Source of the DNA: Alteromonas macleodii
Lineage (GTDB): Bacteria > Pseudomonadota > Gammaproteobacteria > Enterobacterales > Alteromonadaceae
Length of the DNA: 64,000 nucleotides
Assembly (NCBI RefSeq): GCF_903772925.1
Contig: NZ_LR812090.1
Coordinates: 1,632,333-1,696,332 of the forward strand
Direction of reading: 5' to 3'
The notes under the pieces were generated by a model that searched no databases, was not told the DNA's origin, and saw nothing but the letters and a program-made list of their open reading frames with translations. The position numbers were made by a program, and so were the translations under genes. Of the stretch, positions 1 to 7,784 are shown piece after piece (within the stretch, counting starts at the first letter, position 1; every line of letters begins with the position of its first letter).

Positions 1-463
1 AAGCAGCGATATTTTTAATTAGTACAGCAAGTAAATTACTGGCAAGCGTACTTTTACTTGCCGTAAGTACGAGGTTATTCTCACTATTGTATAAAGCGAT
101 GCGCTTCACAAAAGCAGGGCTTGGGTCAACGAGTGAATACCACGGTGGCACGGTGTTTTCGCTTGCGGCCTTTGCGCTCAACGCTTCTTTACCGTTTGAG
201 TCAACAACTGATGCAGCAGATACATAGGGCTGTGCTACGGCACTTTCTAGTAACGTTTCTAGTGCTAGACGCTCAGCTTGAGGGGAAAGAGGAACCTGTT
301 GAGCGACAGCCTTCTTATATACCAGCGCACTTTTTTCAGCCTGCAGCGTTACCGCCTCAGACGTGTTTGATTGTAGCTCACGTAATTCAGCGACAGACAA
401 TGCAGTAAATGCTAAAAACAAAAGGGTTACAATACCCAAATTAGTTTGGCTAGATAGCTTCAT
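1..463 (-). CDS. Membrane-anchored protein, unrecognised (C-terminus cut by window edge)
   Basis: An open reading frame starts at ATG 463 and runs off the left edge, giving 154 codons with no stop. AAGGAG lies about 13 bases upstream of the ATG and decides the start. The first residues are polar, followed by a hydrophobic stretch (about residues 9-24), so an N-terminal membrane anchor or signal is likely. The rest reads as an extracytoplasmic domain with a predicted helix rich in Ala, Gln and Glu, then a region containing SAASVVDSNGKEAL. This layout is reminiscent of SMP/YtjB (AhpA)-type membrane proteins and of periplasmic sensor domains, but I cannot decide between them from a fragment. Its function is unknown. 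Confidence 0.6.
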   Translation of the reverse strand, partial: MKLSSQTNLGIVTLLFLAFTALSVAELRELQSNTSEAVTLQAEKSALVYKKAVAQQVPLSPQAERLALETLLESAVAQPYVSAASVVDSNGKEALSAKAASENTVPPWYSLVDPSPAFVKRIALYNSENNLVLTASKSTLASNLLAVLIKNIAA

Positions 464-673
464 TACTAGCAGTTATCTCCTTCAACTGAAAAATTGATTT
501 TCGCTATAGCGGTCGCGCAGCATCTCTGTGCGCTTAGACTTTAACCGCACAGCATTTTATCTAATTGTAGCTTACTCAAGAGATGAGTGCGAATTATACA
601 ATGTAACCATAAATGTACAGTAAAACAAAATGTTAAGCGAGTAGTAATAAAGCCTTCTCTTTGTCTATATGTT

Positions 674-1741
674 TTATCTGTTTTCCATCCACCAGGTCTT
701 ATTAGGGACTTCACCAGCACGCTTTATAGGTACTATTTCGCCAAAGATAGGAATGCTGGTAGGGACACCCTTAGCACCAGCAAGGTCTGTGATTTTTATT
801 AAAGGCTCATTCCAATTATGTAGTGCTAAATCAAAGGTACTGTTGTGCACAGGCATCATGACACTCGCTTGAATATCAATATGGGCTTGCAAGCTCTCTT
901 CAGGCAGCATGTGAATGTCAGACCATAGCTCGTTGTATGCGCCGGTTTCAATCATCGATAAATCAAACGGACCGTACTTTTCACCAATAGCTTTAAATCC
1001 GTCAAAATAGCCCGAGTCGCCGCTGTAAAAAATGCTTGTAGTTGAAGATTTGATAACCCAGCTAGCCCAAAGTGTTTCATCTCTATCAAATAATCCTCGC
1101 CCGGAGAAATGCTGAGAAGGGGTCGCAACAATTTCAAGATTGCCAATTTCAGTGTTTTGCCACCAATCTAACTCTACAATCTTGTCTGCATTTACTCCCC
1201 AGTTGCGTAGATGATTACCTACTTTTAACGGCGTGATAAATACGCCAACCTTGCTTTGAAGTATTTCAATACTGCTCTTATCTAAATGGTCGTAATGATC
1301 ATGACTAATTATCACTGCATCGATGTCAGGTAAGTCTTGAAGTGATATTGGTGCATCGTGAAACCGCTTGGGTCCTATCCATTGCACAGGAGACGCTCGT
1401 TCACTAAATACCGGATCGATTAATATAAAACGCTCGGCAAGTTTCAATAGGGTAGTAGAGTGGCCCAGCTTTATCACGCTATCTTCTGCAACTGCGTCAA
1501 GCATCTGAGGTGTCAGTGCCGAGACGGGTATGTCAAACGTTGGCGTTGCTGCATCTCTGTTGTCACGAAAATACGCTTTGGTCACTTTCCACATGTCTCG
1601 CCACGTCGTTTTATATTCAATATGGGTATTCGCAAATTTTTCAGATTGTGACGCGCTTGCAGCAAGGCTGTTTGAAGAACCACAGAAAGATGTCATAAAT
1701 AAAACTCCAACAAGAAAGCGTGTGCGATTAAAAACGGGCAT
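674..1741 (-). CDS. Exported metallo-beta-lactamase-fold hydrolase
   Basis: This 355-residue protein has a signal peptide (about residues 1-28) and a beta-lactamase_2-type MBL fold. The metal site HDHYDH is at residues 147-152, with further likely ligands in SQHFSGR, GDSGYF and PVHNSTF. The layout resembles bacterial relatives of N-acyl-phosphatidylethanolamine phospholipase D and the UlaG/UPF0173 group, which cleave phosphodiesters or lactones. The substrate cannot be read from sequence. AAGGTG upstream supports the ATG at 1741. A Cys at residue 20 is not in a good lipobox, so I favour a soluble periplasmic enzyme. It stands alone, with an inverted repeat in its promoter region (1777-1797). 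Confidence 0.8.
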   Translation of the reverse strand: MPVFNRTRFLVGVLFMTSFCGSSNSLAASASQSEKFANTHIEYKTTWRDMWKVTKAYFRDNRDAATPTFDIPVSALTPQMLDAVAEDSVIKLGHSTTLLKLAERFILIDPVFSERASPVQWIGPKRFHDAPISLQDLPDIDAVIISHDHYDHLDKSSIEILQSKVGVFITPLKVGNHLRNWGVNADKIVELDWWQNTEIGNLEIVATPSQHFSGRGLFDRDETLWASWVIKSSTTSIFYSGDSGYFDGFKAIGEKYGPFDLSMIETGAYNELWSDIHMLPEESLQAHIDIQASVMMPVHNSTFDLALHNWNEPLIKITDLAGAKGVPTSIPIFGEIVPIKRAGEVPNKTWWMENR

Positions 1742-1776
1742 GCTCTCACCTTAAATAAAAAGTATACTGCACAGTG

Positions 1777-1797
1777 TAGTTTACCCATAATAAACTA
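1777..1797. promoter_or_regulatory. Inverted repeat upstream of MBL hydrolase
   Basis: TAGTTTA and TAAACTA form perfect 7-bp arms separated by 7 bases, 36 bases upstream of the MBL hydrolase start. A second looser pair, AAACT (1812-1816) and AGTTT (1826-1830), follows. The arms look like a dimeric repressor site. The octamer TAGTTTAC at 1777 recurs upstream of the HxlR gene (18783-18790). The regulator is not known. Confidence 0.35.
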
Positions 1798-1904
1798 ATT
1801 TTGTTAAAAGTAAACTGGTGGGTGTAGTTTTTGTTGCTTTGTCTGAAGTTTTGATTGTACTGACAGGCTTAACTATGAAGCACAATTACTTTGTAATACG
1901 GGAC

Positions 1905-3428
1905 CTAATCTGGGATGAGTCGAGCGAATGCTTTCGCAGAACTAGGTGAATTAAAGCAACCTGTTAACACATAGCCAATGGTATTGAACTTATTGTCGAG
2001 CAGCCTTGCACTAACCCCATTATTACTTTGTTCTTCAATTAACCAACGACTGCGGCCAACAGAAGTATGAATGGGTAGCACCATGTTTATAGGATGACAG
2101 CTGGTTTTTACGACAATGGGCATAATGGGGTAGGACAAATGCGCGGGTTGCTTCCCGTTCATTTTCTCGTTGGCTAAGTTTGATGCCAGTAACTTAACTT
2201 GATTCAGTAATGGCGCGACATAGGGCAGCACTACGCCAACCCGCTCGGGCTTATTATCAGCAATTATATGAGCGCCTGCATCGTCGTGCTGTGTTGATAC
2301 TTGCGCACAGTCTCCCACTGCAAACACATCTGGCGCCGATGTTTCTAGGTTACTATTGGTTAAAATGCCACGCTGACACGAAATGTCAGCGCGTAACGCC
2401 AACTCAATATTGGGCTTTACACCAATTGCTGACAGCACAAGGTCGCTTTTAAGTCGCTTGCCGTTGGCAAGCAACACTTCTACGCCCTGCCCATCATTCT
2501 CAACACGCGATACTGTAGTGCCAAAGTGAAATGCTGCACCTGCCTCTGCTAATGCATGAGTGAGTGAAGTAGAAGCTTCGTTGGGCAGCAGCGCACAGAG
2601 CGCACTGGGTTGAGGGTCGACAATACTCACATGAACACCTGCCTGCAGCAGGTTATCAGCAAATTCACAGCCAATTAAGCCAGCCCCCATGATCGTAATG
2701 TGGCGAGCATGCGCGGCGTCGGTAATGAACTGTCCATAATCAGTGAGGTTATTCACAACGCGAATCTTGTGACTTGCATTACCCTCAATAGCTGGCGTCA
2801 TTGCCGATGAACCTGTAGCTAGAACTAACTTGTCATAAGGTTGCTCTCCGCCACCTTGAAGTAACACGCATTTAGCGTGCGTGTCGATATGCTCTACCAA
2901 CGTATGAGTAAACAGTCTAACGCGATATTGGCGTGAAAAATCCGAGGCCGAACTTTGCGTAAGCGTAGCGACACTTTTTTGTTGCGCATAAGCATTAGAT
3001 AGCTGAGGCTTGCTGTAAACCGCGCCATCATCTGAGCAGATAACAACAATGGGCGTATGCTTGTCGTGTTGACGGTACGATTTCACAAAGTTAACGCCCG
3101 CCATGCCCGAACCTACAACCACGATGGGAGCATCGCTTGCGTCGTTGTGCTGAGTTCCTTGGCTGGCTAACGGTTTTGTGCTTGCAGGGCCTTCACTGTG
3201 AAAGGGTTGGAGCGATGCCTTTTGAGTGTTTATATGCTCAACATCGCTCACCTCAGCCACTTGTCTCATCTGAAAATCGCGTTTACTAATGCCACAGTCA
3301 GGGCAACGCCAATTGTCGGGAATGTCTTCCCATTTAGTACCTGGACGTAAGCCTTCTTCAGGGCAGCCTTGCTCCTCATCATATAGCCAACCACAAGCCT
3401 GACATTCCCATATTCTATACTGCGACAT
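1905..3428 (-). CDS. Rubredoxin / FAD-dependent rubredoxin reductase fusion
   Basis: This 507-residue protein is a fusion. Residues 1-55 are a rubredoxin with iron ligands C9, C12, C42 and C45 (ECQACGW and RCPDCG). After a polar linker (about 56-98), residues 100-507 form a pyridine-nucleotide/FAD reductase with an FAD dinucleotide motif near 102-112 (VVVGSGMAG), an NAD(P) motif near 243 (IMGAGLIG) and a late FAD motif (FAVGDCAQ). It should pass electrons from NAD(P)H through FAD to the attached rubredoxin. Free rubredoxin and its reductase normally serve AlkB-type alkane hydroxylases; here the only oxygenase present is the Rieske protein 66 bases upstream in the same direction. GAGGT precedes the ATG. 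The fusion is clear; its partner is inferred. Confidence 0.88.
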   Translation of the reverse strand: MSQYRIWECQACGWLYDEEQGCPEEGLRPGTKWEDIPDNWRCPDCGISKRDFQMRQVAEVSDVEHINTQKASLQPFHSEGPASTKPLASQGTQHNDASDAPIVVVGSGMAGVNFVKSYRQHDKHTPIVVICSDDGAVYSKPQLSNAYAQQKSVATLTQSSASDFSRQYRVRLFTHTLVEHIDTHAKCVLLQGGGEQPYDKLVLATGSSAMTPAIEGNASHKIRVVNNLTDYGQFITDAAHARHITIMGAGLIGCEFADNLLQAGVHVSIVDPQPSALCALLPNEASTSLTHALAEAGAAFHFGTTVSRVENDGQGVEVLLANGKRLKSDLVLSAIGVKPNIELALRADISCQRGILTNSNLETSAPDVFAVGDCAQVSTQHDDAGAHIIADNKPERVGVVLPYVAPLLNQVKLLASNLANEKMNGKQPAHLSYPIMPIVVKTSCHPINMVLPIHTSVGRSRWLIEEQSNNGVSARLLDNKFNTIGYVLTGCFNSPSSAKAFARLIPD

Positions 3429-3494
3429 AGCTTCTACCTCACCGAGCCTTTTGTTTTATAGCCACTAAAGACAATTTTTTATGCAAAACAGTCG

Positions 3495-4649
3495 TTACAC
3501 TGAAAGAAGTGCATCAAGCTCTTCATTAAAGGCGTGTAAAGCCCATTCATTCTTACCATATTGAATGTAGGGCAGAGCGCCGCTTTCTAACGACGATTGG
3601 ATAGACTCACCCAAAGCCCAATCCTCGTTGAGCGTGGTATTGGTGATGTCGTGGTTTTTCTGCCAATGACGAAGCTGATTAATATCGTTAAGATCGGCGC
3701 TCTTGGGGATTAAGGTCGTAATAGTAATTTCGGTTTCTCCCGCGCAAAGTGGGCGAAAGTTAATAAATTCCACGTGTTCCTTTTGTATAAGCAGCGCCGT
3801 ATTCGGCAGCAACATGAACAGCGTGTGGCTATAGTCGTGCAGCGATAAATCATCTGTTGCCTGTGCTTCCTCAGACGACAGGTTCTTTGTGGGCATAACT
3901 ACTCGGTAATGCATATCAACCTTGTCAATTACCGCAACATTGTTGTAAAAAAACGGCGCAATGGTCTCTTTATGTGCAAATGCAAAGTGATAAGTCTCAA
4001 GTCCACCTTCAGAAAAGAGCTTCCAATTACCCTTCCATACCTTAGTAAAGCGCTTGAAATGCGTTAGTTCATCTGCTTTAAGCCACTCAAGGTGCGCATT
4101 CATACCTGCCAAGTGTCCCGTTAAATGGGCTTTGATATCTTCATTTTCAGCAGCGCTTGGGCATACCCATATAAAGCCATACATTTCGATGCTTGGCAGT
4201 GCAATTAAGCCATTGTCTGACTTATTGGTATTTGGAAAGCAGTGCTGGTGACCTGGAATGTTGTTAAGTGCGCCATCAGTGGTATACGACCATGCGTGGT
4301 AAGGACATACAAACAGCTTACTGCACCCAGAGCCTTCAACTAATTTCGCACCTCGATGTCGACATGCGTTTCTAAATACGCGCACGAGGTTGTTCGAATC
4401 TCGGCTTACAATCAACGAGCCCATAGTTGTCTTAACTTCCTTATAACTGTCGAGCTCACCTACTTCAGAGGCATGAGCCACAATGGTCGGTAGAGAATTG
4501 AACACCTTTTTTAGTTCATCGTTAAATCGAGATTGGCTAGTGTATCTGTTGGTGTCTGAACGCACCTCAATATCACCCAGTGAGGTGGTTTTGTTAGCGA
4601 CGTTTTGTTTCGCATTTTTAATCAACAACTTTTCGATATCGGTGTTCAT
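3495..4649 (-). CDS. Rieske non-heme iron oxygenase, large subunit
   Basis: This 384-residue protein has an N-terminal Rieske domain with [2Fe-2S] ligands C96, H98, C115 and H118 (CRH then CPYH) and a C-terminal catalytic domain with LETYHFAFAH, giving mononuclear iron ligands H221 and H226. The bridging position before them is Glu218, not the Asp of classical aromatic dioxygenases. Glu at this place is known in carnitine oxygenase CntA/YeaW and GbcA-like enzymes acting on quaternary amines, which suggests membership of that clade. The substrate is unknown. I chose ATG 4649 over an upstream start because TAGGAG lies 8 bases before it. It is the first gene of a two-gene operon with the rubredoxin-reductase fusion, and two TetR-type operators lie just upstream. 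Confidence 0.87.
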   Translation of the reverse strand: MNTDIEKLLIKNAKQNVANKTTSLGDIEVRSDTNRYTSQSRFNDELKKVFNSLPTIVAHASEVGELDSYKEVKTTMGSLIVSRDSNNLVRVFRNACRHRGAKLVEGSGCSKLFVCPYHAWSYTTDGALNNIPGHQHCFPNTNKSDNGLIALPSIEMYGFIWVCPSAAENEDIKAHLTGHLAGMNAHLEWLKADELTHFKRFTKVWKGNWKLFSEGGLETYHFAFAHKETIAPFFYNNVAVIDKVDMHYRVVMPTKNLSSEEAQATDDLSLHDYSHTLFMLLPNTALLIQKEHVEFINFRPLCAGETEITITTLIPKSADLNDINQLRHWQKNHDITNTTLNEDWALGESIQSSLESGALPYIQYGKNEWALHAFNEELDALLSV

Positions 4650-4715
4650 GATGTCACTCCTAAACGGGAAGCGTATGTTTTGATAAATCAAACGCGGTAT
4701 GCGTATTTCAATTTA

Positions 4716-4731
4716 CTTACCGATTGGTAGG
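4716..4731. promoter_or_regulatory. TetR-type operator, site A
   Basis: CTTACCGATTGGTAGG fits the shared palindrome CYTACCNNNNGGTARG. It lies between the Rieske operon and the divergent tetR gene, 29 bp (start to start) from site B. Confidence 0.75.
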
Positions 4732-4744
4732 TTTTTACAAAATA

Positions 4745-4760
4745 CCTACCAGGTGGTAAG
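4745..4760. promoter_or_regulatory. TetR-type operator, site B
   Basis: CCTACCAGGTGGTAAG is the second copy of the palindrome between the Rieske operon and tetR. With site A it forms a pair nearly three helical turns apart, the same arrangement as sites C and D before the acyl-CoA ligase. Confidence 0.75.
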
Positions 4761-4802
4761 CTGTCAATATGCTATCTACACTTTTTGCTTTGGAATGATG
4801 AA

Positions 4803-5387
4803 GTGAAATTAAAAACGAAAGATAAGTTATTGAGTACTGCCACAGTTCTTTTTTCGAAAAATGGTTTCTATGGTACAAGTATTAACGATGTTGCCGCGGA
4901 GGTTAGCGTTAGCAAACAAGGCCTGCTGCACCATTTCCCATCAAAAGAAAAACTTTATGCAGCCGTAATAGCGCAGGCGGCGCATCATCTCGTCGATTTG
5001 GTAGAGGAAATAAGAACTGAATCAGATAATGCGCAAAATCAGCTCTTCGCACTATTTAAAAGAATGGTATGTGCTGATGAAGAACGATTGAGAGTAATTA
5101 TATTGCTTATGCGTGAGTTACTTGATAATCGCGAACGTGCTGAACAAGCACAAAAGTGGTTTTTACGCCCGTTTCTTGATGATGTTGTAGCTATTGTAAC
5201 GAACGGGCAGCAGCACGGGTATTTTAAAGGGCAGTCACCGCTTGCTTTCGTATATCACTTGTTGGGCGCAACGCAGTACTATGTGGTTTCCCGTCCCACG
5301 CTCGACAAGCTTTACACGCGCGAAGAACGAAAGCTACATGAACAGCACCACATGGAGATGTTGAAGGGTATTATTTTTGATGCATAG
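4803..5387 (+). CDS. TetR/AcrR-family repressor of the Rieske/CoA-ligase module
   Basis: This 194-residue TetR-family protein has an N-terminal helix-turn-helix (about residues 5-50, with GTSINDVAAEVSVSKQGLLHHF) and an all-alpha ligand domain. The start is uncertain. GTG 4803 has GGAA at a fitting distance, while the longer TTG 4785 has no ribosome site. It is divergent from the Rieske operon and convergent with nothing. Palindromes of one consensus occur in its own promoter region (4716-4760) and in that of the following ligase gene (5617-5662), so it very probably represses all three transcripts. Many TetR proteins beside CoA ligases sense an acyl-CoA; that is an inference here. Confidence 0.85.
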   Translation: MKLKTKDKLLSTATVLFSKNGFYGTSINDVAAEVSVSKQGLLHHFPSKEKLYAAVIAQAAHHLVDLVEEIRTESDNAQNQLFALFKRMVCADEERLRVIILLMRELLDNRERAEQAQKWFLRPFLDDVVAIVTNGQQHGYFKGQSPLAFVYHLLGATQYYVVSRPTLDKLYTREERKLHEQHHMEMLKGIIFDA

Positions 5388-5609
5388 CCGCCCCTAGCAC
5401 GGTATTTCGTTAAGTACTTTAATTTCTCGACGTGAATATTGACCCTTGATAGGGCCAATATTCAACCTGTTTCTACAAATGAAAGCTAATAAAATACGCT
5501 TTCTCTTCCGCTAACGGTTTGTTTGTTGCACAACCCTCAATTCCTAGTCCTACCAAAAATTTTACGACTTTTAAGTGATTAAACTTTTTAACAAATAATT
5601 TTATTACTG

Positions 5610-5638
5610 TTGACAACCTACCACATGGTAAGTTATTT
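5610..5638 (+). promoter_or_regulatory. Putative sigma-70 promoter of the acyl-CoA ligase
   Basis: TTGACA at 5610-5615 is followed after 17 bases by TTATTT at 5633-5638. The spacer is almost exactly operator site C, so a bound repressor would block RNA polymerase. The -35 is perfect and the -10 weak. Confidence 0.5.
5617..5632. promoter_or_regulatory. TetR-type operator, site C
   Basis: CCTACCACATGGTAAG fills the spacer between the -35 and -10 of the ligase promoter. It has the same consensus as sites A, B and D. Confidence 0.75.
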
Positions 5639-5646
5639 CTATTTTG

Positions 5647-5662
5647 CCTACCGAGTGGTAGG
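5647..5662. promoter_or_regulatory. TetR-type operator, site D
   Basis: CCTACCGAGTGGTAGG has perfect 6-bp arms. It is the best of the four copies and lies 30 bp downstream of site C, near the expected transcription start. Confidence 0.78.
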
Positions 5663-5705
5663 TTTTTGACTCCCTCATGCCTAACTAACTGCCTAAGGAT
5701 GCGAA

Positions 5706-7358
5706 ATGATGAATGATGTACTCCCATTAAGTGCGCTAAGACACAACTTTAAACATCTTGCTGTGAAGCCGGCATTTTACCAACCTGATGGTGCAAGGCA
5801 GCGCGTATGGACTTGGGAGGAGGTAGAAAAAGCGGTGCGATCGTTAATAGGTGGTTTGCATGATTTAGGACTGGGTAAAGGCGATGCTGTGGCAATTTAT
5901 GGCAAAAACAGCGCCGAATGGATAATTGCTGACTGGGCGGTAATGCTTGCTGGTATGGTTTCGATCCCCATTTACCCAACGGCAAATGAAGAAACGCTGG
6001 CTTTTATTATTGAGCGTACAAAATGCAAGGCTGTATTCATTGGAAAAGTTGACGATTACCAAATAGGTCAGCGGGTATTTTCCTCTTCACTTGCACAGAT
6101 AGCGCTTCCTTGTGATTCAATTGACGGCCCAATTGCATGGAAAGATTGGATGGCTCAAAAATCGTTTACCGGTGAGTTCTTTAAAGGGGCAGCTGATAGT
6201 GTTATCAGTATCATGTACACATCAGGCTCAACTGGCACACCTAAAGGCGTCGAACTCACCCAATCTGCATATGCATCAGCATGTGGTGATACTGCAAGGT
6301 GGCTTAACGTAAATCAAAGCGATAGGCTCTTTTCCTACCTACCTCTTGCTCATATTGCCGAGCGTGTTGTTACCGAAGGTATGATGATTTATGCTCCAGG
6401 TGCAGTGACTTATTTCTCCGAATCACTTGAAACCTTCATTGACGACCTGAAAGCGGCAAAGCCAACTGTTTTTTTCTCAGTTCCTCGCCTATGGGCCAAG
6501 TTCCTTGCTTCAATTTATCACACTGTTCCCAAGAAAAAACTGTCATCACTGTTGAATGACCCTTCTGTAAATCAAAGTATTAAACGAAAAATAAAATGTA
6601 GTTTAGGTTTTGAAGAAACAAGAGTTTGGGTATCGGCTGCCGCGCCAATCGCGAGAGAAATTATTGAAGAGTTTGAAGCCCTTGATATCTACATTTCTGA
6701 AGCCTGGGGCATGACTGAGGTAACGGGGGCAGGGTGTATTAACTATCCGTTTAAATCATCGATGATAGGTACAATAGGCAAGCCCTTTACTGATGCTCAG
6801 GTTCGTCTCTCACAAGATAATGAGATTCAGGTGAAGGGGCGCAATGTATTTGAACGTTACCATTTGAGTCCAGAGGTAACCGCTGAAAGTTTCACCGACG
6901 ACGGCTGGTTTAAAACCAAAGATAGAGGTGAGTGGGATGAGCAGGGCGCTCTTAAAATCGTAGGGCGATTAAAGGACGAATTCAAAACGACAACGGGAAA
7001 GTACATCATTCCTTCTCCTATCGAGGCAATGATGTGCAATCACGACATTATAGAGCTTGCGTGTGTGATGGGAAGCAATAGGCCTCAACCTTTCGCTGCA
7101 GTTGTACTTAGCGACACTGCATCATTATTAGATAAAGATGCTATTAGACGAGAGCTTGAGCGGTTTCTTCAAAATACGAATGAAAGCTTGGAAAACCATC
7201 AAAAGCTAAGCCATATTCTTGTGGCAAGTGAACCATGGACAATTGAAAATAATATGCTTACGCCGACGATGAAAATTAGGCGCTTTGAAATTGAAGCAAG
7301 ATTTAAAGAGGCTGCGTCAGCACTTAATAATCAACAAAAAGTGTTGTGGTGTGAATAA
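5706..7358 (+). CDS. AMP-forming long-chain acyl-CoA synthetase-like ligase
   Basis: This 550-residue protein belongs to the ANL superfamily. The P-loop-like AMP motif YTSGSTGTPKG is near residues 171-181. EAWGMTE and DGWFKTKDRGEWDEQGALKIVGRLKDEFK (quoted by its parts DGWFKTKDRG and VGRLKDEFK) mark the adenylation core, and a lysine-bearing hinge follows. The overall look is that of the long-chain fatty acid:CoA ligase branch. It would activate a carboxylic acid to its CoA thioester. GGATGCGAA precedes the ATG at 5706. Two copies of the TetR operator lie upstream, so it is co-regulated with the Rieske/rubredoxin-reductase operon and may act on the product or substrate of that oxygenase. Confidence 0.85.
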   Translation: MMNDVLPLSALRHNFKHLAVKPAFYQPDGARQRVWTWEEVEKAVRSLIGGLHDLGLGKGDAVAIYGKNSAEWIIADWAVMLAGMVSIPIYPTANEETLAFIIERTKCKAVFIGKVDDYQIGQRVFSSSLAQIALPCDSIDGPIAWKDWMAQKSFTGEFFKGAADSVISIMYTSGSTGTPKGVELTQSAYASACGDTARWLNVNQSDRLFSYLPLAHIAERVVTEGMMIYAPGAVTYFSESLETFIDDLKAAKPTVFFSVPRLWAKFLASIYHTVPKKKLSSLLNDPSVNQSIKRKIKCSLGFEETRVWVSAAAPIAREIIEEFEALDIYISEAWGMTEVTGAGCINYPFKSSMIGTIGKPFTDAQVRLSQDNEIQVKGRNVFERYHLSPEVTAESFTDDGWFKTKDRGEWDEQGALKIVGRLKDEFKTTTGKYIIPSPIEAMMCNHDIIELACVMGSNRPQPFAAVVLSDTASLLDKDAIRRELERFLQNTNESLENHQKLSHILVASEPWTIENNMLTPTMKIRRFEIEARFKEAASALNNQQKVLWCE

Positions 7359-7434
7359 CCAGAAGCAATACTAGCACGTATTCAAACGACGTTATTTCTC
7401 AGCAAAAACATAAGCCACAATAGGGTTTGTTCAT

Positions 7435-7703
7435 TAATACCAATCCGCATAGATAATTACCCACTCAGCGAGAGTTAAAATGTTCGTAATCGCGGCGTGT
7501 TGCCGCAGGTATAGTGGTTCTACATCAAGGTGACACAACAAAGAGTACGGACATTTTAAACTCGCCCTTCGGGAAGGTCTGGCAAGCTTCCTAGCTTCAT
7601 TCTGGGAATTTGAAAGGGAACAACCATTCCTGCATTCCCACGCTTCGCTATGAAGCTTGCCAGCGCCTTCTGAGTGGGTAATGATCTATGCGGATTGGTA
7701 TTA
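7435..7703. mobile_element. MITE-like element with 34-bp terminal inverted repeats, no coding capacity
   Basis: Bases 7435-7468 and the reverse complement of 7670-7703 match at 33 of 34 positions, beginning TAATACCAATCCGCATAGAT. The 269-bp unit carries no credible gene. Inside are nested inverted repeats: 7468-7488 with 7546-7565 (around AAAATGTTCGTA) and 7579-7590 with 7652-7663 (CTGGCAAGCTTC). The whole could fold into one long cruciform. It fills the gap between the ligase gene and the efflux-operon terminator. The look is that of a non-autonomous transposable element or a bacterial interspersed repeat; no transposase is present. A TA at each outer end may be a target duplication. Confidence 0.7.
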
Positions 7704-7719
7704 GTGGGCGTTAGTATAT

Positions 7720-7764
7720 ACAGAAAAAAGCTGGCAACCTAAAAAAGGAGCCAGCTTTTTCTGT
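7720..7764. terminator. Bidirectional terminator between ligase/MITE and RND operon
   Basis: ACAGAAAAAAGCTGGC pairs with GCCAGCTTTTTCTGT around a 14-base loop. A-runs and T-runs on both sides allow it to end transcription in either direction. It lies just after the stop of the RND permease gene. Confidence 0.8.
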
Positions 7765-7784
7765 ACGATTGGGTTGTAGACTTT

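Noticed and set aside
121..408. 95-codon plus-strand frame at the left edge
   Set aside because: It lies opposite the truncated membrane protein, which has a clear ribosome site and a sensible N-terminus. The plus frame has no family resemblance.
5473..5727. 84-codon minus-strand frame over the ligase promoter
   Set aside because: It spans two operators and the promoter and has no recognisable content.
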